Assembly: GCF_020882245.1 (NCBI RefSeq)
Contig: NW_026869996.1
Location: 9,412,969 to 9,476,968, forward strand
From: Rhopalosiphum padi
Lineage: Eukaryota; Arthropoda; Insecta; Hemiptera; Aphididae
Direction: 5' to 3'
Length of the DNA stretch: 64,000 nt
In this document: piece by piece, positions 1 to 12,913 of the stretch
How the letters are laid out: each line of letters begins with the position of its first letter
Position numbering within the stretch: position 1 is the first letter of the stretch
The notes under the pieces: generated by a model
Database searches by the model: none
What the model saw: the letters and a program-made list of their open reading frames with translations, nothing else
What the model was told of the DNA's origin: nothing
Translations under genes and position numbers: made by a program

Positions 1-1530
1 AAGTATAAGGTTAAATGAAATGTATGCAAGTTAATAATAATAAATTAGAATCATTTTCTTAATATAGTGGTCCAGGTTTCAAGAGATAAACTTGAGAATT
101 GTGTGTTTTATAAGCAGTTCTAAATATAAATATTTAATATTCATCAAAATTATCATATAAAATCATGTTTTATAGTGTTTATGAAGTATCTGCTTAAATG
201 AAATGTATGCAAGTTAATAATAAAAAATTAGAATCATTTTCTTAATATAGTGGTATAGGTTTCAAGAGAATAACTTGAGAATTGTGTGTTTTATAAGCAG
301 TTCTAATTATAAATATTTAAAATTCATCAAAATTATCATATAAAATCATGTTTTATAGTGTTTATGAAGTATAAGGTTATATGAAATGTATGCAAGTTAA
401 TAATAATAAATTAGAATCATTTTCTTAATATAGTGGTACAGGTTTCAAGAGATAAACTTGAAAATTGTGTGTTTAATAAACAATTCAATACATAAATAAT
501 TAATATTCATCAAAATTAACATATAAAATCAAGTTTTATAGTGTTTATGAAGTATCTGCTTAAATGAAATGTATGCAAGTTAATAATAAAAAATTAGAAT
601 AATTTTCTTAATATTGTGGTACAGGTTTCAATAGATAAACTTGAAAATTGTTTGTTTTATAAGCAGTTCTAAATATAAATATTTAATATTCGTCAAAATA
701 ATCATATAAAATCATGTTTTATAGTGTTTATGAAGTATAAGGTTAAATGAAATGTATGCAAGTTAATAATAATAAATTAGAATCATATTCTTAATACAGT
801 GGTCCAGGTTTCAAGAGATTAACTTGAGAATTGTGAGTTTAATAAACAATTCAATAAATAAATAATTAATATTCGTCAAAATTATCATATAAAATCATGT
901 TTTATAGTGTTTATGAAGTATAAGGTTAAATGAAATGTATGCAAGTTAATAATAATAAATTAGAATCATTTTCTTAATATAGTGGTCCAGGTTTCAAGAG
1001 ATAAACTTGAGAATTGTGTGTTTTATAAGCAGTTCTAAATATAAATATTTAATATTCATCAAAATTATCATATAAAATCATGTTTTATAGTGTTTATGAA
1101 GTATCTGCTTAAATGAAATGTATGCAAGTTAATAATAAAAAATTAGAATCATTTTCTTAATATTGTGGTACAGGTTTCAAGATATTAACTTGAGAATTGT
1201 GGGTTTTATAAGCAGTTAAAAACATAAATATTTAATATTCTTCAAAATAATCATATAAAATCATGTTTTATAGTGTTTATGAAGTATCTGCTTAAATGAA
1301 ATGCATGCAAGTTAATAATAAAAAATTAGAATCATTTTCTTAATATAGTGGTCCAGGTTTCAAGAGATTAACTTGAGAATTGTGTATTTTGTAAACAGTT
1401 TTAAAACATAAATATTTAATATTAGTCAAAATTATCGTATAAAATCGTGTTTTATTTTGTTTATGAATTATCTGCTTAAATGAAATGTATGCTAGTTGAT
1501 AATGGTAAATTAAAATAATTTAATTAATAT
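1..1530. repeat. Sat1 monomer block 1 (about 8.4 monomers, left-truncated)
   Basis: 183-bp monomers alternate AAGG and CTGC start types. The block ends with a 67-base partial monomer (from GAATTATCTGC) that leads into divergent module D1. Every later block ends in the same 67-base partial. Confidence 0.95.
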
Positions 1531-3227
1531 TATGGACAGGGAAGCATTTGAGTAACTTTTAGATACATTGCTATTAATTTTCTATCAACTACAGCCAATA
1601 ACCGTTACACGTACATTGCATTAATTCTTTATAATCAGTATCTTTTAGTTCATTTTCAACATTGGATGTTCATACTTTTCCAAAGTTGTATGCATATGAA
1701 TAAATGTCTCAGCATTCCTTGAGTCATCTGCTGTATTGCCATCTAAAAAAATTTAATCAGTTAAATATATATAATAATTGGAGAATGACTCGATAACTTA
1801 GTGCTTCATAAGCAGTTTAAAACATGAATTTTTGATATTCGTCAAAATAATCATATAAAATCATGTTTTTTAGTGTTTATGAAGTATCAAGTTAAATGAA
1901 TTGAATGAAAGTTAATTATAGTAAATAAGAATCATTTACTTAATCCTATTGTCAGGATTTCATGACATTAACATTTTGTTACATTACTATTAATTTTCTA
2001 TCAATTATATTCAATTATAAGCTCTAAACGTACGTTGAATAAAACAATTATTATTATCAGTATCTTCTAGTCCATTGTCATCGTAGGATGTTTATATTTT
2101 CCAAACTGATAGAATCGCGAATTCATGTCTCACCATGGCTTTCATTGTCTGCTGTATAGCAATCTGAAAATATTGTAGTCAGTTAAATATGCGTATAATT
2201 GTAGTAAATAAAGTCACTACTACACACCATAATTAGAACGAAAATGTTTATATGATAACTAGTACTTGGAAAATACTGAATAAGTCAGTAACGGAAACAA
2301 TCAAACAATAATTATCTGAACAACTTTATTCTTAATACAAAATATTTAAAAACAATTTTCAGTTAAAACTTAAATGCAAATACGATTGTAAAACAGCAAG
2401 GTGATATGAAATATAATCATATAACAGATGATAAAAAATAATAATTATGATAAGCTATAAAAGATAGTACAAATCTACCAAATCATTTTGTTGAATTTGA
2501 ATGTAAAATAAATGTAATTAAATAATACACTCGAACAATAACTTAAATTTTCTTCTATTCAATATGAAAAATAATATGAATTGTTTAATTCGTCGAAATT
2601 AACATATAAAATAATTGGTAAAGTTCTTTTGAAGTAAAAATATCTAGTTAAACAAAACAAATGATAGTTATAAATGATAAAATGGAATAATTTTCATTGT
2701 ATAGCAGTCAAGGTTTCAAAAAACGTACTTGAGAATATAATATTTTTTAAGCTGTTAAATGTATGAATTTGTTATATTCAACAAAATTATCATATAAATG
2801 TAATACAAATAAAATGATTTGTATACCTAAGACAAATTTTAAGAATGAAAATTAAAAGTTCTCAGGTGTTTAATAATCATTTATTCACTTTGTTAACAAA
2901 TCTCTATTGTATCACTACAATTAATATTCTATAAATTATATTCAATAACCATTAAATGTAAATTGCATAAATTCATTATAAACAGTATTTGTTAGTTCAT
3001 TTTCAAAATTGGATGTTCATACTTTCACAAAGTTGTATGAATAGAAATTAATGTTTCAGCATCCCTTGAGTGACCTGCTGTATTTCCATCTAAAAAAATT
3101 TATTCAGTTAAATATATATAATGATTGGAGAATGACTCGAGAACTCAGTGCTTTATAAGCAGTTAAAAACATGAATAATTAATATTCGTCAAAATTATCA
3201 TATAAAATCATGTTTTATAGTGTTTAT
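1531..3227. repeat. Sat1 divergent module D1 (full length, 1697 bp)
   Basis: This module interrupts the monomer series. It holds three diverged copies of a ~250-base insert (called E), starting near 1535, 1950 and 2880. Each shares the order: a TATTAAT-TTCTAT stretch, a TCAGTAT or CAGTATTT stretch, GGATGTT, then CTGCTGTAT and ATCTRAAAA. Each insert sits at the same place inside a degenerate 183-bp monomer. An AT-rich stretch with no recognisable content (about 2205-2570) lies between E2 and E3. The module contains EcoRI (GAATTC) and NcoI (CCATGG) sites. Confidence 0.9.
1645..1742 (-). other. Exon-like open segment inside the Sat1 D module (not a confirmed gene)
   Basis: On the minus strand a T-rich tract ending TTTTTTTAG (a splice-acceptor-like signal) is followed by 31 open codons and TAA. 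The frame reads GNTADDSRNAETFIHMHTTL and continues ten more residues. Insert E3 of the same module (around 3090, minus) keeps the AG signal and much of this frame (GNTA, AET, IHTTL) but has internal stops. E2 keeps only TADNE and GET. It could be a captured and decaying host exon, or chance. The product was not recognised. Confidence 0.25.
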
Positions 3228-3843
3228 GAAGTATAAGGTTAAATGAAATGTATGCAAGTTAATAATAATAAATTAGAATCATTTTCTTAATATAGTGGTC
3301 CAGGTTTCATGAGATAAACTTGAGAATTGTGTGTTTTATAAGCAGTTCTAAATATAAATATTTAATATTCATCAAAATTATCATATAAAATCATGTTTTA
3401 TAGTGTTTATGAAGTATCTGCTTAAATGAAATGTATGCAAGTTAATAATAAAAAATTAGAATCATTTTCTTAATATTGTGGTACAGGTTTCAAGATATTA
3501 ACTTGAGAATTGTGGGTTTTATAAGCAGTTAAAAACATAAATATTTAATATTCTTCAAAATAATCATATAAAATCATGTTTTATAGTGTTTATGAAGTAT
3601 CTGCTTAAATGAAATGCATGCAAGTTAATAATAAAAAATTAGAATCATTTTCTTAATATAGTGGTCCAGGTTTCAAGAGATTAACTTGAGAATTGTGTAT
3701 TTTGTAAACAGTTTTAAAACATAAATATTTAATATTAGTCAAAATTATCGTATAAAATCGTGTTTTATTTTGTTTATGAATTATCTGCTTAAATGAAATG
3801 TATGCTAGTTGATAATGGTAAATTAAAATAATTTAATTAATAT
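3228..3843. repeat. Sat1 monomer block 2 (about 3.4 monomers)
   Basis: This is the shortest monomer block, 616 bases. It is exactly 1098 bases (6 x 183) shorter than the 1714-base blocks at 7788 and 11200. Confidence 0.93.
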
Positions 3844-4193
3844 TATGGACAGGGAAGCATTTGAGTAACTTTTAGATACATTGCTATTAATTTTCTATCA
3901 ACTACAGCCAATAACCGTTACACGTACATTGCATTAATTCTTTATAATCAGTATCTTTTAGTTCATTTTCAACATTGGATGTTCATAATTTTCCAAAGTT
4001 GTATGCATATGAATAAATGTCTCAGCATTCCTTGAGTTATCTGCTGTATTGCCATCTAAAAAAATTTAATCAGTTAAATATATATAATAATTGGAGAATG
4101 ACTCGATAACTTAGTGCTTCATAAGCAGTTTAAAACATGAATTTTTGATATTCGTCAAAATAATTATATAAAATCATGTTTTTTAGTGTTTAT
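3844..4193. repeat. Sat1 divergent module D2, truncated after 350 bp
   Basis: It matches the first 350 bases of D1 (insert E1 plus the right half of a monomer). At the shared sequence TGTTTATGAAGTAT it passes directly into an ordinary AAGG monomer instead of the CAAGTTAAATG continuation seen in D1. The remaining 1347 bases of the module are absent. Confidence 0.92.
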
Positions 4194-6090
4194 GAAGTAT
4201 AAGGTTAAATGAAATGTATGCAAGTTAATAATAATAAATTAGAATCATTTTCTTAATATAGTGGTCCAGGTTTCAAGAGATAAACTTGAGAATTGTGTGT
4301 TTTATAAGCAGTTCTAAATATAAATATTTAATATTCATCAAAATTATCATATAAAATCATGTTTTATAGTGTTTATGAAGTATCTGCTTAAATGAAATGT
4401 ATGCAAGTTAATAATAAAAAATTAGAATCATTTTCTTAATATAGTGGTTTAGGTTTCAAGAGAATAACTTGAGAATTGTGTGTTTTATAAGCAGTTCTAA
4501 TTATAAATATTTAAAATTCATCAAAATTATCATATAAAATCATGTTTTATAGTGTTTATGAAGTATAAGGTTATATGAAATGTATGCAAGTTAATAATAA
4601 TAAATTAGAATCATTTTCTTAATATAGTGGTACAGGTTTCAAGAGATAAACTTGAAAATTGTGTGTTTAATAAACAATTCAATACATAAATAATTAATAT
4701 TCATCAAAATTAACATATAAAATCAAGTTTTATAGTGTTTATGAAGTATCTGCTTAAATGAAATGTATGCAAGTTAATAATAAAAAATTAGAATAATTTT
4801 CTTAATATTGTGGTACAGGTTTCAATAGATAAACTTGAAAATTGTTTGTTTTATAAGCAGTTCTAAATATAAATATTTAATATTCGTCAAAATAATCATA
4901 TAAAATCATGTTTTATAGTGTTTATGAAGTATAAGGTTAAATGAAATGTATGCAAGTTAATAATAATAAATTAGAATCATATTCTTAATACAGTGGTCCA
5001 GGTTTCAAGAGATTAACTTGAGAATTGTGAGTTTAATAAACAATTCAATAAATAAATAATTAATATTCGTCCAAATTAACATATAAAATCATGTTTTATA
5101 GTGTTTATGAAGTATAAGGTTATATGAAATGTATGCAAGTTAATAATAATAAATTAGAATCATTTTCTTAATATAGTGGTACAGGTTTCAAGAGATAAAC
5201 TTTAAAATTGTTTGTTTTATAAGCAGTTCTAAATATAAATATTTAATATTCGTCAAAATAATCATATAAAATCATGTTTTATAGTGTTTATGAAGTATAA
5301 GGTTATATGAAATGTATGCAAGTTAATAATAATAAATTAGAATCATTTTCTTAATATAGTGGTACAGGTTTCAAGAGATAAACTTTAAAATTGTTTGTTT
5401 TATAAGCAGTTCTAGATATAATTATTTAATATTCGTCAAAATAATCATATAAAATCATGTTTTATAGTGTTTATGAAGTATAAGGTTAAATGAAATGTAT
5501 GCAAGTTAATAATAATAAATTAGAATCATTTTCTTAATACAGTGGTCCAGGTTTCAAGAGATTAACTTGAGAATTGTGTGTTTTATAAGCAGTTCTAAAT
5601 ATAAATATTTAATATTCGTCAAAATAATCATATAAAATCAAGTTTTATAGTGTTTATGAAGTATCTGCTTAAATGAAATGTATGCAAGTTAATAATAAAA
5701 AATTAGAATCATTTTCTTAATATTGTGGTACAGGTTTCAAGATATTAACTTGAGAATTGTGGGTTTTATAAGCAGTTAAAAACATAAATATTTAATATTC
5801 TTCAAAATAATCATATAAAATCATGTTTTATAGTGTTTATGAAGTATCTGCTTAAATGAAATGCATGCAAGTTAATAATAAAAAATTAGAATCATTTTCT
5901 TAATATAGTGGTCCAGGTTTCAAGAGATTAACTTGAGAATTGTGTATTTTGTAAACAGTTTTAAAACATAAATATTTAATATTAGTCAAAATTATCGTAT
6001 AAAATCGTGTTTTATTTTGTTTATGAATTATCTGCTTAAATGAAATGTATGCTAGTTGATAATGGTAAATTAAAATAATTTAATTAATAT
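4194..6090. repeat. Sat1 monomer block 3 (about 10.4 monomers)
   Basis: 1897 bases, one monomer more than the 1714-base blocks. It includes variant monomers with AACTTTAAAATTG and AACAATTCAATA. Confidence 0.93.
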
Positions 6091-7787
6091 TATGGACAGG
6101 GAAGCATTTGAGTAACTTTTAGATACATTGCTATTAATTTTCTATCAACTACAGCCAATAACCGTTACACGTACATTGCATTAATTCTTTATAATCAGTA
6201 TCTTTTAGTTCATTTTCAACATTGGATGTTCATACTTTTCCAAAGTTGTATGCATATGAATAAATGTCTCAGCATTCCTTGAGTCATCTGCTGTATTGCC
6301 ATCTAAAAAAATTTAATCAGTTAAATATATATAATAATTGGAGAATGACTCGATAACTTAGTGCTTCATAAGCAGTTTAAAACATGAATTTTTGATATTC
6401 GTCAAAATAATCATATAAAATCATGTTTTTTAGTGTTTATGAAGTATCAAGTTAAATGAATTGAATGAAAGTTAATTATAGTAAATAAGAATCATTTACT
6501 TAATCCTATTGTCAGGATTTCATGACATTAACATTTTGTTACATTACTATTAATTTTCTATCAATTATATTCAATTATAAGCTCTAAACGTACGTTGAAT
6601 AAAACAATTATTATTATCAGTATCTTCTAGTCCATTGTCATCGTAGGATGTTTATATTTTCCAAACTGATAGAATCGCGAATTCATGTCTCACCATGGCT
6701 TTCATTGTCTGCTGTATTGCAATCTGAAAATATTGTAGTCAGTTAAATATGCGTATAATTGTAGTAAATAAAGTCACTACTACACACCATAATTAGAACG
6801 AAAATGTTTATATGATAACTAGTACTTGGAAAATACTGAATAAGTCAGTAACGGAAACAATCAAACAATAATTATCTGAACAACTTTATTCTTAATACAA
6901 AATATTTAAAAACAATTTTCAGTTAAAACTTAAATGCAAATACGATTGTAAAACAGCAAGGTGATATGAAATATAATCATATAACAGATGATAAGAAATA
7001 ATAATTATGATAAGCTATAAAAGATAGTACAAATCTACCAAATCATTTTGTTGAATTTGAATGTAAAATAAATGTAATTAAATAATACACTCGAACAATA
7101 ACTTAAATTTTCTTCTATTCAATATGAAAAATAATATGAATTGTTTAATTCGTCGAAATTAACATATAAAATAATTGGTAAAGTTCTTTTGAAGTAAAAA
7201 TATCTAGTTAAACAAAACAAATGATAGTTATAAATGATAAAATGGAATAATTTTCATTGTATAGCAGTCAAGGTTTCAAAAAACGTACTTGAGAATATAA
7301 TATTTTTTAAGCTGTTAAATGTATGAATTTGTTATATTCAACAAAATTATCATATAAATATAATACAAATAAAATGATTTGTATACCTAAGACAAATTTT
7401 AAGAATGAAAATTAAAAGTTCTCAGGTGTTTAATAATCATTTATTCACTTTGTTAACAAATCTCTATTGTATCACTACAATTAATATTCTATAAATTATA
7501 TTCAATAACCATTAAATGTAAATTGCATAAATTCATTATAAACAGTATTTGTTAGTTCATTTTCAAAATTGGATGTTCATACTTTCTCAAAGTTGTATGA
7601 ATAGAAATTAATGTTTCAGCATCCCTTGAGTGACCTGCTGTATTTCCATCTAAAAAAATTTATTCAGTTAAATATATGTAATGATTGGAGAATGACTCGA
7701 GAACTCAGTGCTTTATAAGCAGTTAAAAACATGAATAATTAATATTCGTCAAAATTATCATATAAAATCATGTTTTATAGTGTTTAT
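6091..7787. repeat. Sat1 divergent module D3 (full length, 1697 bp)
   Basis: Same length and order as D1. It differs at scattered positions, for example CTGTATTGCAATC for CTGTATAGCAATC and TTTCTCAAAG for TTTCACAAAG. Confidence 0.93.
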
Positions 7788-9501
7788 GAAGTATAAGGTT
7801 AAATGAAATGTATGCAAGTTAATAATAATAAATTAGAATCATTTTCTTAATATAGTGGTCCAGGTTTTAAGAGATAAACTTGAGAATTGTGTGTTTTATA
7901 AGCAGTTCTAAATATAAATATTTAATATTCATCAAAATTATCATATAAAATCATGTTTTATAGTGTTTATGAAGTATCTGCTTAAATGAAATGTATGCAA
8001 GTTAATAATAAAAAATTAGAATCATTTTCTTAATATAGTGGTTTAGGTTTCAAGAGAATAACTTGAGAATTGTGTGTTTTATAAGCAGTTCTAATTATAA
8101 ATATTTAAAATTCATCAAAATTATCATATAAAATCATGTTTTATAGTGTTTATGAAGTATAAGGTTAAATGAAATGTATGCAAGTTAATAATAATAAATT
8201 AGAATCATTTTCTTAATACAGTGGTTCAGGTTTCAAGAGATTAACTTGAGAATTGTGAGTTTAATAAACAATTCAATACATAAATAATTAATATTCATCA
8301 AAATTATCATATAAAATCATGTTTTATAGTGTTTATGAAGTATAAGGTTAAATGAAATGTATGCAAGTTAATAATAATAAATAAGAATCATTTTCTTAAT
8401 ATAGTGGTCCAGGTTTCAAGAGATAAACTTGAGAATTGTGTGTTTTATAAGCAGTTCTAAATATAAATATTTAATATTCATCAAAATTATCATATAAAAT
8501 CATGTTTTATAGTGTTTATGAAGTATCTGCTTAAATGAAATGTATGCAAGTTAATAATAAAAAATTAGAATCATTTTCTTAATATAGTGGTTTAGGTTTC
8601 AAGAGAATAACTTGAGAATTGTGTGTTTTATAAGCAGTTCTAATTATAAATATTTAAAATTCATCAAAATTATCATATAAAATCATGTTTTATAGTGTTT
8701 ATGAAGTATAAGGTTAAATGAAATGTATGCAAGTTAATAATAATAAATTAGAATCATTTTCTTAATACAGTGGTTCAGGTTTCAAGAGATTAACTTGAGA
8801 ATTGTGAGTTTAATAAACAATTCAATACATAAATAATTAATATTCATCAAAATTATCATATAAAATCATGTTTTATAGTGTTTATGAAGTATAAGGTTAA
8901 ATGAAATGTATGCAAGTTAATAATAATAAATAAGAATCATTTTCTTAATACAGTGGTCCAGGTTTCAAGAGATTAACTTGAGAATTGTGTGTTTTATAAG
9001 CAGTTCTAAATATAAATATTTAATATTCGTCAAAATAATCATATAAAATCAAGTTTTATAGTGTTTATGAAGTATCTGCTTAAATGAAATGTATGCAAGT
9101 TAATAATAAAAAATTAGAATCATTTTCTTAATATTGTGGTACAGGTTTCAAGATATTAACTTGAGAATTGTGGGTTTTATAAGCAGTTAAAAACATAAAT
9201 ATTTAATATTCTTCAAAATAATCATATAAAATCATGTTTTATAGTGTTTATGAAGTATCTGCTTAAATGAAATGCATGCAAGTTAATAATAAAAAATTAG
9301 AATCATTTTCTTAATATAGTGGTCCAGGTTTCAAGAGATTAACTTGAGAATTGTGTATTTTGTAAGCAGTTTTAAAACATAAATATTTAATATTAGTCAA
9401 AATTATCGTATAAAATCGTGTTTTATTTTGTTTATGAATTATCTGCTTAAATGAAATGTATGCTAGTTGATAATGGTAAATTAAAATAATTTAATTAATA
9501 T
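7788..9501. repeat. Sat1 monomer block 4 (about 9.4 monomers)
   Basis: It shows a clear trimer rhythm, with monomer starts at 7788, 7971, 8154, 8337, 8520, 8703, 8886, 9069 and 9252. The TCCAGG, TTTAGG, TTCAGG order repeats every 549 bases. With D3 it forms a 3411-bp higher-order unit. Confidence 0.94.
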
Positions 9502-11199
9502 TATGGACAGGGAAGCATTTGAGTAACTTTTAGATACATTGCTATTAATTTTCTATCAACTACAGCCAATAACCGTTACACGTACATTGCATTAATTCTT
9601 TATAATCAGTATCTTTTAGTTCATTTTCAACATTGGATGTTCATACTTTTCCAAAGTTGTATGCATATGAATAAATGTCTCAGCATTCCTTGAGTCATCT
9701 GCTGTATTGCCATCTAAAAAAATTTAATCAGTTAAATATATATAATAATTGGAGAATGACTCGATAACTTAGTGCTTCATAAGCAGTTTAAAACATGAAT
9801 TTTTGATATTCGTCAAAATAATCATATAAAATCATGTTTTTTAGTGTTTATGAAGTATCAAGTTAAATGAATTGAATGAAAGTTAATTATAGTAAATAAG
9901 AATCATTTACTTAATCCTATTGTCAGGATTTCATGACATTAACATTTTGTTACATTACTATTAATTTTCTATCAATTATATTCAATTATAAGCTCTAAAC
10001 GTACGTTGAATAAAACAATTATTATTATCAGTATCTTCTAGTCCATTGTCATCGTAGGATGTTTATATTTTCCAAACTGATAGAATCGCGAATTCATGTC
10101 TCACCATGGCTTTCATTGTCTGCTGTATTGCAATCTGAAAATATTGTAGTCAGTTAAATATGCGTATAATTGTAGTAAATAAAGTCACTACTACACACCA
10201 TAATTAGAACGAAAATGTTTATATGATAACTAGTACTTGGAAAATACTGAATAAGTCAGTAACGGAAACAATCAAACAATAATTATCTGAACAACTTTAT
10301 TCTTAATACAAAATATTTAAAAACAATTTTCAGTTAAAACTTAAATGCAAATACGATTGTAAAACAGCAAGGTGATATGAAATATAATCATATAACAGAT
10401 GATAAGAAATAATAATTATGATAAGCTATAAAAGATAGTACAAATCTACCAAATCATTTTGTTGAATTTGAATGTAAAATAAATGTAATTAAATAATACA
10501 CTCGAACAATAACTTAAATTTTCTTCTATTCAATATGAAAAATAATATGAATTGTTTAATTCGTCGAAATTAACATATAAAATAATTTGTTAAAGTTCTT
10601 TTGAAGTAAAAATATCTAGTTAAACAAAACAAATGATAGTTATAAATGATAAAATGGAATAATTTTCATTGTATAGCAGTCAAGGTTTCAAAAAACGTAC
10701 TTGAGAATATAATATTTTTTAAGCTGTTAAATGTATGAATTTGTTATATTCAACAAAATTATCATATAAATATAATACAAATAAAATGATTTGTATACCT
10801 AAGACAAATTTTAAGAATGAAAATTAAAAGTTCTCAGGTGTTTAATAATCATTTATTCACTTTGTTAACAAATCTCTATTGTATCACTACAATTAATATT
10901 CTATAAATTATATTCAATAACCATTAAATGTAAATTGCATAAATTCATTATAAACAGTATTTGTTAGTTCATTTTCAAAATTGGATGTTCATACTTTCTC
11001 AAAGTTGTATGAATAGAAATTAATGTTTCAGCATCCCTTGAGTGACCTGCTGTATTTCCATCTAAAAAAATTTATTCAGTTAAATATATGTAATGATTGG
11101 AGAATGACTCGAGAACTCAGTGCTTTATAAGCAGTTAAAAACATGAATAATTAATATTCGTCAAAATTATCATATAAAATCATGTTTTATAGTGTTTAT
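9502..11199. repeat. Sat1 divergent module D4 (full length, 1698 bp)
   Basis: Nearly identical to D3. One extra base comes from AATTTGTTAAAG where D3 has AATTGGTAAAG. Confidence 0.93.
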
Positions 11200-12913
11200 G
11201 AAGTATAAGGTTAAATGAAATGTATGCAAGTTAATAATAATAAATTAGAATCATTTTCTTAATATAGTGGTCCAGGTTTTAAGAGATAAACTTGAGAATT
11301 GTGTGTTTTATAAGCAGTTCTAAATATAAATATTTAATATTCATCAAAATTATCATATAAAATCATGTTTTATAGTGTTTATGAAGTATCTGCTTAAATG
11401 AAATGTATGCAAGTTAATAATAAAAAATTAGAATCATTTTCTTAATATAGTGGTTTAGGTTTCAAGAGAATAACTTGAGAATTGTGTGTTTTATAAGCAG
11501 TTCTAATTATAAATATTTAAAATTCATCAAAATTATCATATAAAATCATGTTTTATAGTGTTTATGAAGTATAAGGTTAAATGAAATGTATGCAAGTTAA
11601 TAATAATAAATTAGAATCATTTTCTTAATACAGTGGTTCAGGTTTCAAGAGATTAACTTGAGAATTGTGAGTTTAATAAACAATTCAATACATAAATAAT
11701 TAATATTCATCAAAATTATCATATAAAATCATGTTTTATAGTGTTTATGAAGTATAAGGTTAAATGAAATGTATGCAAGTTAATAATAATAAATAAGAAT
11801 CATTTTCTTAATATAGTGGTCCAGGTTTCAAGAGATAAACTTGAGAATTGTGTGTTTTATAAGCAGTTCTAAATATAAATATTTAATATTCATCAAAATT
11901 ATCATATAAAATCATGTTTTATAGTGTTTATGAAGTATCTGCTTAAATGAAATGTATGCAAGTTAATAATAAAAAATTAGAATCATTTTCTTAATATAGT
12001 GGTTTAGGTTTCAAGAGAATAACTTGAGAATTGTGTGTTTTATAAGCAGTTCTAATTATAAATATTTAAAATTCATCAAAATTATCATATAAAATCATGT
12101 TTTATAGTGTTTATGAAGTATAAGGTTAAATGAAATGTATGCAAGTTAATAATAATAAATTAGAATCATTTTCTTAATACAGTGGTTCAGGTTTCAAGAG
12201 ATTAACTTGAGAATTGTGAGTTTAATAAACAATTCAATACATAAATAATTAATATTCATCAAAATTATCATATAAAATCATGTTTTATAGTGTTTATGAA
12301 GTATAAGGTTAAATGAAATGTATGCAAGTTAATAATAATAAATAAGAATCATTTTCTTAATACAGTGGTCCAGGTTTCAAGAGATTAACTTGAGAATTGT
12401 GTGTTTTATAAGCAGTTCTAAATATAAATATTTAATATTCGTCAAAATAATCATATAAAATCAAGTTTTATAGTGTTTATGAAGTATCTGCTTAAATGAA
12501 ATGTATGCAAGTTAATAATAAAAAATTAGAATCATTTTCTTAATATTGTGGTACAGGTTTCAAGATATTAACTTGAGAATTGTGGGTTTTATAAGCAGTT
12601 AAAAACATAAATATTTAATATTCTTCAAAATAATCATATAAAATCATGTTTTATAGTGTTTATGAAGTATCTGCTTAAATGAAATGCATGCAAGTTAATA
12701 ATAAAAAATTAGAATCATTTTCTTAATATAGTGGTCCAGGTTTCAAGAGATTAACTTGAGAATTGTGTATTTTGTAAGCAGTTTTAAAACATAAATATTT
12801 AATATTAGTCAAAATTATCGTATAAAATCGTGTTTTATTTTGTTTATGAATTATCTGCTTAAATGAAATGTATGCTAGTTGATAATGGTAAATTAAAATA
12901 ATTTAATTAATAT
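11200..12913. repeat. Sat1 monomer block 5 (about 9.4 monomers)
   Basis: Same length (1714) and same monomer-type order as block 4. Units 6091-9501 and 9502-12913 are therefore consecutive near-identical copies of a 3.41-kb unit. Confidence 0.94.

Noticed and set aside
1531..3227. D module as a Helitron or other discrete transposon
   Set aside because: No terminal hairpin with CTRR, terminal inverted repeat or target duplication was seen. Its edges are degenerate satellite monomers.
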